From Sphaerochaeta sp. (lineage in GTDB: Bacteria; Spirochaetota; Spirochaetia; Sphaerochaetales; Sphaerochaetaceae), in NCBI GenBank assembly GCA_023228445.1, contig JALOBD010000028.1:1-17655 (forward strand): 17,655 nucleotides of DNA, in the 5' to 3' direction. Below are positions 1-6,748 of the stretch, in pieces (position 1 is the stretch's first letter; the number at the start of each line of letters is the position of its first letter). A model generated the notes under the pieces. That model saw only the letters and a program-made list of their open reading frames with translations, was not told the DNA's origin and ran no database searches. The position numbers were made by a program, and so were the translations under genes.

Positions 1-1
1 A

Positions 2-30
2 TTGTAAGAGCGCGTAACTTCCGCTACACT
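2..30 (+). promoter_or_regulatory. Possible sigma-70 promoter for the parE-parC-pseudouridine synthase operon
   Basis: A -35-like TTGTAA (2-7) is followed after 17 bases by a -10-like TACACT (25-30). This would give a leader of about 130 bases before parE. Each box matches the consensus at four of six positions. A second -10-like TATAGA at 113-118 has no convincing -35. The assignment is by eye only, and sequence left of the window could hold a better promoter. Confidence 0.3.
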
Positions 31-36
31 ATACAG

Positions 37-167
37 GTGATAGGGAAGGCATGCCAGCCATATCGTCCGACTCCGAGTGGTCAGCTGTAACAAACTACCA
101 CCAAAAGAGTTGTATAGATAGGGCGCCGTAAGCGCCATCACACCATGTACACGATCAGGGGGAGGGA
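37..167 (+). other. parE leader region with small hairpin and ribosome binding site
   Basis: There is no gene here. A short hairpin with stem GGCGC/GCGCC (122-126 and 132-136) and a five-base loop lies about 30 bases before parE. The palindrome GGCATGCC is at 48-55. A purine-rich Shine-Dalgarno stretch, GGGGGAGGG, lies at about 158-166, immediately before the parE ATG at 168. Nothing else stands out. Confidence 0.4.
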
Positions 168-1979
168 ATGGGATCAGTAGCCAAGAATATCTATGATGAA
201 TCAAAAATACAGACGCTCAGTGCGCTGGAGCATATCCGCAAGCGTCCGGGTATGTACATCGGGAGGCTGGGAAACGGCACCCATATCGATGATGGCATCT
301 ACATCCTGCTCAAGGAGGTCATAGACAACGCCATCGATGAGTTCATCATGGGCTACGGCAACAAGATCACCATCTATCGCACCGAAAACGAGGTGCGCGT
401 ACGCGACTGGGGGCGGGGCATCCCGCTGGGCAAGGTTGTCGACTGTGTGTCGGTGATCAACACCGGAGCGAAGTACAACGACGACGTCTTCCAGTTCTCC
501 GTCGGTCTCAACGGGGTGGGCACCAAGGCGGTGAATGCCCTCTCCAGCCAATTCAGGGTCACCAGCTATCGCGATGGGCGCTACTATAGTGCCACCTTCG
601 CCCAGGGAACGCTCATCAAGGAGGACTCGGGCAAGACGAGCGACAAGGACGGCACCGAGGTGATCTTCGTCCCCGACACCGAGCTCTTCGGTGATTACCG
701 CTACAACGAAGACTTCATCGTCGCCCGGCTCAACAGCTATGCCTACCTCAACCTTGGCCTGGCGTTGGAGTACAATGGACGCACCTACAAGTCCACCAAG
801 GGGCTGCTCGACCTCCTCAACCGCGAGGTCGCCGGCGAGGAGCTCTATACCATCATGCACCACAAGAGCCCCACGCTGGAGTTCTCGCTGACCCACGTCG
901 TCGGCTCCTATGGGGAGAACTACTTCTCCTACGTCAACGGGCAACATACCACCGATGGAGGGACCCACCTCAGCGCCTTCAAGGAGGCGATCCTCAAGGG
1001 TATCAACGAGCACTTCAAGAAGAGCTGGGCCCCCCAGGACGTACGAGAGGGGATCGTCGGGGCGATTGCGGTGAAGATCAAGGAGCCGGTCTTCGAGTCA
1101 CAGACGAAGAACAAGCTCTCCAACACCGAGATCCGCACCGCCATCGTCAGCGAGGTCAAGGACGCAATCGTTGACTTCTTGCTCAAGAACAGCGAGGCGG
1201 CACAGAAGCTCAACCAGAAGATCATCAACAACGAGGCACTGCGCAAGGAACTCAACGAGGTGCGCAAGGGGGCGCGCGAAGCGGCCCGCAAGGTCTCCAT
1301 CAACATCCCCAAGCTCAAGGACTGCAAGTACCACCTCAACCAGAGTGGGACGGCCCGACAGAAGGGGGAGGAGTCGATGATCTTCCTCACCGAGGGGGAC
1401 AGCGCCAGCGGTACCATCACCAAGACCCGTGATGTGATGACCCAGGCGGTCTTCAGCCTGCGGGGCAAGATCCTCAACGTCCACGGCAAGAAGAAGACCG
1501 AGATCTACAAGAACGCCGAGCTCTACAACATGATGGTCGCCCTCGGCATCGAGGGCGGGGTGGGGGGACTGCGCTACGGCAAGGTCATCATCGCCACCGA
1601 CGCCGACACCGATGGCTTCCATATCCGCAACCTCCTGATGACGTACTTCCTCACCTACTTCGAGGACTTGGTCCTCGCCCGCCGTCTCTATATCCTGGAG
1701 ACCCCGCTCTTTCGGGTGCGCAACCGCAGAGAGACCGTCTACTGTTACACCGAGGAGCAGCGCGACAGTGCGGTGGCCCAGATCAAAGGAGCGGAGATCA
1801 CCCGATTCAAGGGCTTGGGGGAGATCGACCCCAAGGAGTTCGGCCAGTTCATCGGAGATGACATGCGCCTGATCCCGGTGACCGTGACCGGGATGAGCGA
1901 CATGCACCGGACCCTCACCTTCTACATGGGCAGCAACACCCCTGAACGACGCCAATTCATCATGGAGAACCTCGTCTGA
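168..1979 (+). CDS. parE: DNA topoisomerase IV subunit B (type IIA topoisomerase ATPase/TOPRIM subunit)
   Basis: This is the ATPase and TOPRIM half of a type IIA topoisomerase, working with ParC to unlink daughter chromosomes. The GHKL ATPase domain fills roughly residues 15-220, with the DNAID Mg-ATP helix (53-57), WGRGIP (81-86) and GLNGVGTKAVNAL (113-125). The transducer carries the QTKNKL loop (312-317). The TOPRIM domain has the acidic EGDSA (409-413) and DADTD (478-482), and KGLGE (548-552) follows. At 603 residues it is short, like ParE, and lacks the long insertion seen in proteobacterial GyrB. Family logic (a partner lacking a GyrA box) supports ParE over GyrB, but the family call is surer than the paralog call. 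The ATG follows a strong purine-rich ribosome binding site. The stop TGA overlaps the parC ATG by one base (TGATG), so the two subunits are probably translationally coupled. Confidence 0.93.
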   Translation: MGSVAKNIYDESKIQTLSALEHIRKRPGMYIGRLGNGTHIDDGIYILLKEVIDNAIDEFIMGYGNKITIYRTENEVRVRDWGRGIPLGKVVDCVSVINTGAKYNDDVFQFSVGLNGVGTKAVNALSSQFRVTSYRDGRYYSATFAQGTLIKEDSGKTSDKDGTEVIFVPDTELFGDYRYNEDFIVARLNSYAYLNLGLALEYNGRTYKSTKGLLDLLNREVAGEELYTIMHHKSPTLEFSLTHVVGSYGENYFSYVNGQHTTDGGTHLSAFKEAILKGINEHFKKSWAPQDVREGIVGAIAVKIKEPVFESQTKNKLSNTEIRTAIVSEVKDAIVDFLLKNSEAAQKLNQKIINNEALRKELNEVRKGAREAARKVSINIPKLKDCKYHLNQSGTARQKGEESMIFLTEGDSASGTITKTRDVMTQAVFSLRGKILNVHGKKKTEIYKNAELYNMMVALGIEGGVGGLRYGKVIIATDADTDGFHIRNLLMTYFLTYFEDLVLARRLYILETPLFRVRNRRETVYCYTEEQRDSAVAQIKGAEITRFKGLGEIDPKEFGQFIGDDMRLIPVTVTGMSDMHRTLTFYMGSNTPERRQFIMENLV

Positions 1980-3952
1980 TGGGAGAAGCACAATCGATCT
2001 TCAAGGATAACTTCCTTGAGTACGCCAGCTATGTCATCAAGGAACGGGCAATCCCCGACCTCGTCGACGGCTTCAAGCCGGTACAACGGCGCATCATCCA
2101 CACCCTCTTTGAGATGGACGACGGCAAGTTCCACAAGGTGGCCAACGTCGTGGGGTGGGCGATGCGCTACCACCCCCACGGCGATGCCTCCATCTACGAG
2201 GCGCTGGTCAATTTGGCAAACTTCGACCTCTTCATCGAGCGGCAGGGCAACTTCGGCAACTCGCTTACCGGCGACAGCGCCGCCGCAGCCCGGTACATCG
2301 AGTGCCGGCTGCTGCCCTTTGCCAAACGGGTGTTGTACAACCCCGAGCTGACCGAGTTCGTCGACTCCTACGATGGACGCAACCGGGAGCCGGTCGCCTT
2401 CCCCGCCAAGATTCCCGTTGTCCTGATCCAGGGTGTCAGCGGCATTGCGGTGGGCATGAGGACCGATATTCTACCTCACAACGCCATTGAGGTGCTCGAT
2501 GCGATGAGCGCCTCGCTCACGGGCGAGCCGTTCACCCTCTACCCCGACTTCCCCGGCGGGGGCATCATCGACGTGGAGGACTACGACGACGGACGTGGTT
2601 CGGTCTCGGTGCGGGCCAAGCTGAACACCAAGGATCCCAAACGGATCATCATCGAGGAGCTGCCCTTCGATGTGACCAGCGAGATGATGATCCACTCCAT
2701 CGAGGATGCCGCCAAGAAGGGGCGCTTGAAGATCAGTTCGATCAACGACTACACCGCCGAGCGCGTGAATATCGAGATCAACCTGGCTCGCAACACCTAT
2801 GCCAAGGAGATCGTCGACGCCCTCTACGCCTATACCCGCTGCGAGACCAAGCTCAGCCTCGAGCCGCTGGTCATCAACGACAATATGCCCACTGTGATGG
2901 GCGTGAGCGATATCCTCGCCTGGCACGCCTCCCACCTCGTCGAGGTCTTGAAGGCCGAGCTGATCCTCGAGCGGGGCCACCTGCAGGACAAGCTCCATGC
3001 CCGCACGTTGGAGCGGATCTTCATCGAAGAGCGGATCTACAAGCGCATCGAGACGAAGAAGAGCGCCGAGGAGGTCGTCAAGGCGGTCTACAGTGGCCTC
3101 AAACCCTTTGCCGAACAGCTCATCCGACCGGTCGACGACGAGGATGTGGAGCGGTTGCTCAAGATTCCCATCAGGCGCATCAGCCTCTTCGATATCGAGA
3201 AGAACAAGGAGGAGATCGACGAGATCAACGCGGCCATTGCCGCCGTCGACGCCAAACTCGCCGACCTGGTCGGCTACGCCCTCTCCTACATCGATGAGTT
3301 GAAGGCGATGCTCAAGCCAAAGGAGCACCGGCGCAAGTCGACCATCAAGACCTTTGAGCTGGTCGACGTCAAGGAGGTGGCCGAGCGCAACCTCGCCGTG
3401 CGCTACGACTCCTCCAACGGCTACCTCGGGTATGGGGTGAAGAGCGGGACGTTGCAACTGGAGGCAAGCCAGTTCGACCGCCTCCTCGTCATCCGCCGTG
3501 ATGGCACCTACCAGATCATCGATGCGCCGGAGAAGGAGTTTGTCGGAAAGGGGATGCTCTACTGCGGTTTTGCCGACAAGGAGTTGCTCAAGGAGATCAC
3601 CTTCACCGTCATCTACCAGGAGAAGACCTACAAGTACCTCTTCCTCAAACGCTGCCAGATCCTCAGCTGGCAGCTGAAGAAGGCCTACCCCCTCTTGCCT
3701 GAGGGCAACTTCAAGCTCGTCAAGCTCTCCACCTTCCCCAATGCCGAGCTCACCATCTCCTACAAGCCCAAGCCGGGGCTCCGGATCTTGGAGGAGAAGG
3801 TCTACTTCTCCGACTACCTGACCAAGGGGGTGCGTGCAGGTGGGGTTCGGATCGCCGTCAAGGAGGTCTCCTCACTGCGCCTGAGGGCAGTCAAGGAGGT
3901 GCTGCGTTCAAGTGATGAACAGCCCTCGCTCTTTGATGAGGATGAAGAGTAA
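1979..3952 (+). CDS. parC: DNA topoisomerase IV subunit A
   Basis: This is the breakage-reunion subunit that cuts and reseals DNA through a tyrosyl-phosphodiester link, partner of the upstream ParE. The winged-helix/tower core fills about residues 1-450. The active-site tyrosine is Y106 in the AAARYIECRL motif, and HPHGD (65-69) marks the fluoroquinolone-contact helix. At the position equivalent to E. coli GyrA S83 the residue is Ala (A70), not Ser; the acidic residue four further on is Glu (E74). The C-terminal part (about 490-657) looks like a reduced beta-pinwheel with no glutamine-arginine-glycine GyrA box, so ParC fits better than GyrA. At 657 residues it is about 100 shorter than E. coli ParC. 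The ATG overlaps the parE stop by one base, and its own TAA overlaps the next ATG by one base (TAATG). Confidence 0.92.
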   Translation: MGEAQSIFKDNFLEYASYVIKERAIPDLVDGFKPVQRRIIHTLFEMDDGKFHKVANVVGWAMRYHPHGDASIYEALVNLANFDLFIERQGNFGNSLTGDSAAAARYIECRLLPFAKRVLYNPELTEFVDSYDGRNREPVAFPAKIPVVLIQGVSGIAVGMRTDILPHNAIEVLDAMSASLTGEPFTLYPDFPGGGIIDVEDYDDGRGSVSVRAKLNTKDPKRIIIEELPFDVTSEMMIHSIEDAAKKGRLKISSINDYTAERVNIEINLARNTYAKEIVDALYAYTRCETKLSLEPLVINDNMPTVMGVSDILAWHASHLVEVLKAELILERGHLQDKLHARTLERIFIEERIYKRIETKKSAEEVVKAVYSGLKPFAEQLIRPVDDEDVERLLKIPIRRISLFDIEKNKEEIDEINAAIAAVDAKLADLVGYALSYIDELKAMLKPKEHRRKSTIKTFELVDVKEVAERNLAVRYDSSNGYLGYGVKSGTLQLEASQFDRLLVIRRDGTYQIIDAPEKEFVGKGMLYCGFADKELLKEITFTVIYQEKTYKYLFLKRCQILSWQLKKAYPLLPEGNFKLVKLSTFPNAELTISYKPKPGLRILEEKVYFSDYLTKGVRAGGVRIAVKEVSSLRLRAVKEVLRSSDEQPSLFDEDEE

Positions 3953-4635
3953 TGGATATCAAGGACCGAATCCTCTACGAGGACAACCACCTCATCATCG
4001 TCAACAAGGAGGTCGGTGAACTCTCCCAGGGCGACCAGAGTGGAGACACCACTCTCGTCGATGACATCAAGGCGTACCTCAAGCGAGCCTACAACAAACC
4101 GGGCAACGTCTACCTGGGCGTCGTCCACCGCCTCGACCGCCCCACCAGCGGGGCCATCGTCTACGCCAAGACCGAGAAGGCGCTCTCACGCCTCAACGCG
4201 CTCTTTCGCCTCGATACGGTGGAGAAGAGCTACTGGGCGGTGGTGGACAAAGTCCCCCCAAAAGAACATGGAGTGCTTGAGCACTACCTCATCAAGGATG
4301 CCAAGAGCAACAAGAGCCGGGCGGTGAGCAAAAACCGCAGCGGTGCCAAGCTCGCCCGCCTCACCTACACCCTCATCGCCGCCTCGACCAACTACTACCT
4401 CCTCGAAGTCACCCTCGAGACGGGGCGTCATCATCAGATTCGGGCGCAGCTGGAGGCCATCGGCCTCTCCATCAAGGGTGACCTCAAGTACGGGTCGAGG
4501 CGGTCGAACCCGGACGGCGGCATCTGTCTCCACGCGCGAAGCCTCTCCTTCATCCACCCGGTGAGGGGGGAGCGAATCTCCGTCACCGCACCGATCCCTA
4601 CCGATGGGGTGTGGCAGGCGTTTGGCGGTCAGTAA
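3952..4635 (+). CDS. RluA-family RNA pseudouridine synthase
   Basis: This enzyme isomerises specific uridines in rRNA or tRNA to pseudouridine. The RluA signature HRLDRPTSG lies at residues 59-67 with catalytic Asp62. It is followed by the TVEKSYWAVV strand and by ETGRHHQIRAQL, which matches the conserved (R)THQIR region with His replacing Thr. The protein is 227 residues and begins directly with the catalytic fold (ILYEDNHLIIVNKE), so it has no N-terminal S4 RNA-binding domain, as in RluA/TruC-like short members. The start is fixed by a one-base overlap with the parC stop. Its 3' end overlaps the convergent fic gene by 7 bases. The target uridine cannot be told from sequence. Coupling of an RNA-modification gene to a topoisomerase operon is probably for constitutive housekeeping expression. 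Confidence 0.9.
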   Translation: MDIKDRILYEDNHLIIVNKEVGELSQGDQSGDTTLVDDIKAYLKRAYNKPGNVYLGVVHRLDRPTSGAIVYAKTEKALSRLNALFRLDTVEKSYWAVVDKVPPKEHGVLEHYLIKDAKSNKSRAVSKNRSGAKLARLTYTLIAASTNYYLLEVTLETGRHHQIRAQLEAIGLSIKGDLKYGSRRSNPDGGICLHARSLSFIHPVRGERISVTAPIPTDGVWQAFGGQ

Positions 4636-5534
4636 GGTATCCGAAAGTACTCCAGCCGCTGTCTGAACTGGTCCTGTGCAGATAGTGCGGTATCAAGAAG
4701 GTATCCGCGCTCGGTGTTCCACTTGGCAAGTCCACGATAGTAAAAGAGCTTCAACTCCTCTGTGATGATGAACGGCACGATATGATGCTTCAGGCACTCC
4801 TTGAAGAGGATGAGGCGACCGATGCGGCCATTGCCATCCTGGAAGGGGTGGATGGTCTCGAACCTGTGGTGGAACTCGAGAAGATCATCAAGGTCTTGTA
4901 CTGTTCGACTATTGTAATCATCGAGCAGTGCCACCATCGCATCCTTGACATCCTCTGGCCTTGTAGTCTCGATGCCTCCCACCTCGTTTGAGAGGCGCTT
5001 GTACCCTCCGGTGACAAACCATGGAGTTCGCTCTCTATTCGTTCCTCTCATCAAGGTTTGGTGCAGTAGCAGGATGAACGATTCACTCAGCTCACGGTGT
5101 GAGCGCTCGATCACCAGGTCGATACACCGAAAGTGGTTTACCGCAATGATGATGTCATCCACGTTGATGGGGGATGGCGAATTTTCGATTGTTTTGGTTT
5201 CCCAGATCGATCGGGTTTGCTCCTCCGTGAGCCTACTGCCTTCGATACGGTTGGAGTGATACGTCAACGCTACTTGCACCGTATGATAGGCCCCGCCATG
5301 GACCCGGCTCTCTCTTTCCTTTCGTAGTCTGCAGAGTAGAGGGGATGGGGCGACAGGGCTCCTGTTGCTGCGCTCTGGTTTCTGGGCATCAAGGGGAATC
5401 TTCCAACTCCTACCCTCGATCCATGCCCCTTCAACACGTCCTTGGGCACAGTAATGGCGGATACTTCGCACAGAAATATTCCATTGCCGTGCTGCCGCTG
5501 AGACCAGGATATACTCCGCTTCACTCTTGTTCAT
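4629..5534 (-). CDS. Fic-family protein (predicted AMPylase) with N-terminal HTH-like segment
   Basis: Fic enzymes transfer a nucleotide monophosphate, usually AMP, to a hydroxyl side chain of a target protein. The core motif HPFQDGNGRIGR (residues 229-240) is complete, with catalytic His229 and the anion-binding DGNGR loop. The autoinhibitory helix motif [S/T]xxxE[G/N] is present upstream as SNRIEG (94-99), so this is a class II Fic that should be self-inhibited. The flap is around TGGYKRLSN (175-183). Residues 1-50 (ARQWNISVRSIRHYCAQGRV and onward) resemble a MerR/excisionase-type helix-turn-helix, suggesting DNA binding or autoregulation; this is inference. The ATG at 5534 has no clear Shine-Dalgarno. 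Base composition around the start is more AT-rich than in neighbouring genes, which fits horizontal acquisition. It is convergent with the pseudouridine synthase gene. Confidence 0.88.
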   Translation of the reverse strand: MNKSEAEYILVSAAARQWNISVRSIRHYCAQGRVEGAWIEGRSWKIPLDAQKPERSNRSPVAPSPLLCRLRKERESRVHGGAYHTVQVALTYHSNRIEGSRLTEEQTRSIWETKTIENSPSPINVDDIIIAVNHFRCIDLVIERSHRELSESFILLLHQTLMRGTNRERTPWFVTGGYKRLSNEVGGIETTRPEDVKDAMVALLDDYNSRTVQDLDDLLEFHHRFETIHPFQDGNGRIGRLILFKECLKHHIVPFIITEELKLFYYRGLAKWNTERGYLLDTALSAQDQFRQRLEYFRIPY

Positions 5535-5791
5535 GGTCTATGCATACTGCCCTGTTATCGGCAAGAAATCAAAATATCCTGAAATGGTTTAGATATTGCC
5601 GATACAACGTCCCTTCGTATACACGTTCATGTATGACACAATCATCATGTGTTTAGATTAATGTGAAAGTTAATGCAATCAACAGCAAAAACTTGTAAAA
5701 ATTTGAAGTATTTGCAATGAATAGCATAAACTATTTTGAACAAGGCGTCTTTGTGATGAATAGGTTCTCAACGAAAGAACGAATGTGAGTG
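5535..5791. other. AT-rich intergenic stretch upstream of fic (no gene)
   Basis: No plausible coding frame is visible. The fic-proximal part contains a 9-bp inverted repeat, listed separately. Further right are small imperfect palindromes at about 5616-5658, an AT-rich tract, and a weak plus-strand promoter-like pair TTGAAG (5703-5708) and TAAACT (5727-5732) with an 18-base spacer. A CRP-like half-conserved site, TGTGA-N6-TCTCA, starts at 5784. None of these promoter or CRP calls is secure. Confidence 0.4.
5556..5604. repeat. 9-bp inverted repeat TATCGGCAA...TTGCCGATA upstream of fic
   Basis: The arms TATCGGCAA (5556-5564) and TTGCCGATA (5596-5604) are perfect complements. Their centres are 40 bases apart, close to four helical turns. 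A second nested pair, ATATC (5574-5578) and GATAT (5592-5596), lies inside and abuts the right arm. The element sits 22-70 bases upstream of the fic ATG. It could be an operator, possibly for the HTH-like N-terminus of Fic itself; that link is inference. Confidence 0.5.
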
Positions 5792-5826
5792 TCTTCTCAT
5801 GAAAATTCGTGACAATCATGAGAAGA
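5792..5826. repeat. 11-bp inverted repeat / hairpin
   Basis: The left arm TCTTCTCATGA (5792-5802) pairs perfectly with TCATGAGAAGA (5816-5826) across a 13-base loop. The right arm ends exactly where the next, larger inverted repeat begins at 5827. It could be a stem of a structured RNA or a protein-binding site. Confidence 0.6.
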
Positions 5827-5921
5827 TCATCCTCTCTCTTGAACTAGGCTTCGATAGCTCCTATGAGGGAATCAAATTCATCAACCTTCTCGATTGGTTG
5901 TTGACACCAGAGAGAGGATGA
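5827..5921. repeat. 13-bp perfect inverted repeat enclosing a 69-base structured core
   Basis: The left arm TCATCCTCTCTCT (5827-5839) is perfectly complementary to AGAGAGAGGATGA (5909-5921). Inside are two smaller stems: TAGG/CCTA (5845-5848 and 5860-5863) with an inner CT/AG pair, and CAACC/GGTTG (5882-5886 and 5896-5900) with a nine-base loop. In RNA this would fold as a closing stem with two internal hairpins. I do not recognise it as a known riboswitch or T-box. It could instead be a small mobile repeat, but I see no target-site duplication. Confidence 0.55.
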
Positions 5922-5956
5922 CGGGGTGAGTTGACCTCGTGGATTGTCCGGGTCTT

Positions 5957-5976
5957 GGCCACCCTCAGGGGTGGTC
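5957..5976 (+). terminator. GC-rich 8-bp hairpin, possible terminator or third stem of structured element
   Basis: GGCCACCC (5957-5964) pairs with GGGTGGTC (5969-5976), with one G-T pair, around a four-base loop TCAG. It is followed by GTTGTGTGTGT rather than a clean T-run, so it is a weak intrinsic terminator at best. The GGTGG of its right arm could alternatively pair with CCACC at 5993-5997, which is the type of alternative pairing seen in attenuators. Confidence 0.4.
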
Positions 5977-6011
5977 GTTGTGTGTGTCGAACCCACCGTG
6001 AAAAATAATGC

Positions 6012-6040
6012 TTGACAGATTGCCATTTGTGTCTCATGCT
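6012..6040 (+). promoter_or_regulatory. Predicted promoter of the TRAP/transketolase cassette
   Basis: A perfect consensus -35 TTGACA (6012-6017) is followed after 17 bases by CATGCT (6035-6040), a weak -10 that keeps the key A2 and T6. Transcription would start near 6047, inside the palindrome at 6041-6052, giving a leader of about 40 bases to the ATG at 6086. The weak -10 suits a regulated promoter. Confidence 0.55.
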
Positions 6041-6061
6041 TCATACGTATGATGTATGATG
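6041..6061. promoter_or_regulatory. Operator-like palindrome TCATACGTATGA with overlapping GTATGATG direct repeats
   Basis: TCATACGTATGA (6041-6052) is a perfect 12-bp palindrome centred on the predicted transcription start. GTATGATG occurs at 6047-6054 and again at 6054-6061. The same octamer recurs over the -10 box of the gntR promoter (12836-12843). The position and the AC/GT-centred symmetry fit a GntR-family repressor site; identity of the binder is inference. Confidence 0.55.
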
Positions 6062-6085
6062 ATATTGCATGTGAAGGAGCATTAC

Positions 6086-6748
6086 ATGGCTAACCATACC
6101 GTTGCCGCGATCTATACCGGAGCTGCGCTGGTCAAACCGCTGTCGGATATCCTCAGAGAAACCTTGGGTGATTGCAAGATCATGAACATCCTCGATGACA
6201 GCATGATCGCCGATATCATCGCCGAAGGGGCGATGACGAAGGCGGTGAAGCGTCGCCTCTATGGCTACTATGAGATTGCCGTCGCCAGTGGTGCCGACCT
6301 CATCCTCAACACCTGCTCCTCCATCGGCGATGCCGTCTATGGGGCACGAGAGTTCTTCGATATCCCCATTGTGCGCATCGATGAGCCGATGACGATGAAG
6401 GCTATCGGACTGGCTTCCTCCATCGGGGTGTTGGCTACCCTTCCCACCACCTTGGATCCGACCCTTCGCTTGATCAATCGGATCGCCGATGAGCAAGGGA
6501 AGGAAGTGACCGCTGTCTCGGCCCTTGCCGAAGGGGCCTTCCAGGCGTTGACATCAGGCGATGGCTCCCGCCACGATGCGCTGGTCGCCGAAGCGGCCAA
6601 GCATGTTGCCGATTCGGTTGATGTGATCCTCTTGGCCCAGGGTTCGATGGCCCGGATGGAGGAGCCGCTTGCAGCGCTGACCGGCAAGGTGGTGCTCTCC
6701 AGCCCGCGCCTGGGCGCCGAGTACGTGAAGAGCCTGTTGGGGGTGTGA
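6086..6748 (+). CDS. Asp/Glu/hydantoin racemase-superfamily protein with one catalytic cysteine
   Basis: The 220-residue protein has the two-lobed racemase fold pattern: strand AAIYTGAALV at 7-16, then LILNTCSSIGD (72-82) with Cys77 at the usual first catalytic cysteine site, then IPIVRIDEPM (93-102). The second catalytic cysteine, normally in a LxCTxM-like strand, is absent: here the strand reads ILLAQGSMARME (181-192). Members with one cysteine include decarboxylases and isomerases rather than two-base racemases, so a simple racemase is not assured. I chose ATG 6086 because GAAGGAG (6073-6079) precedes it at a good distance; an in-frame ATG at 6056 has no such site and would overlap the operator repeats. 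It is the first gene of the cassette, and its TGA overlaps the next ATG. Substrate is unknown. Confidence 0.8.
   Translation: MANHTVAAIYTGAALVKPLSDILRETLGDCKIMNILDDSMIADIIAEGAMTKAVKRRLYGYYEIAVASGADLILNTCSSIGDAVYGAREFFDIPIVRIDEPMTMKAIGLASSIGVLATLPTTLDPTLRLINRIADEQGKEVTAVSALAEGAFQALTSGDGSRHDALVAEAAKHVADSVDVILLAQGSMARMEEPLAALTGKVVLSSPRLGAEYVKSLLGV

Noticed and set aside
201..1013. Long minus-strand open frame opposite parE
   Set aside because: It lies wholly antisense to a gene with full family motifs. Its translation is rich in Val, Gly, Asp and Leu, as expected of a shadow frame in GC-rich DNA.
5827..5921. Complete insertion sequence or MITE
   Set aside because: The inverted arms are suggestive, but there is no flanking target duplication, transposase or second copy in the window.
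5844..6044. 66-codon minus-strand open frame in the intergenic gap
   Set aside because: It has no ribosome binding site and crosses the hairpin block and the cassette promoter. Its last 20 or so codons look somewhat protein-like, so a decayed gene end cannot be excluded, but I cannot support it as a gene.
6745..6747. GTG start for the transketolase N subunit
   Set aside because: Possible, but the ATG at 6748 gives the same one-base stop/start overlap used elsewhere in this window, and ATG is preferred.
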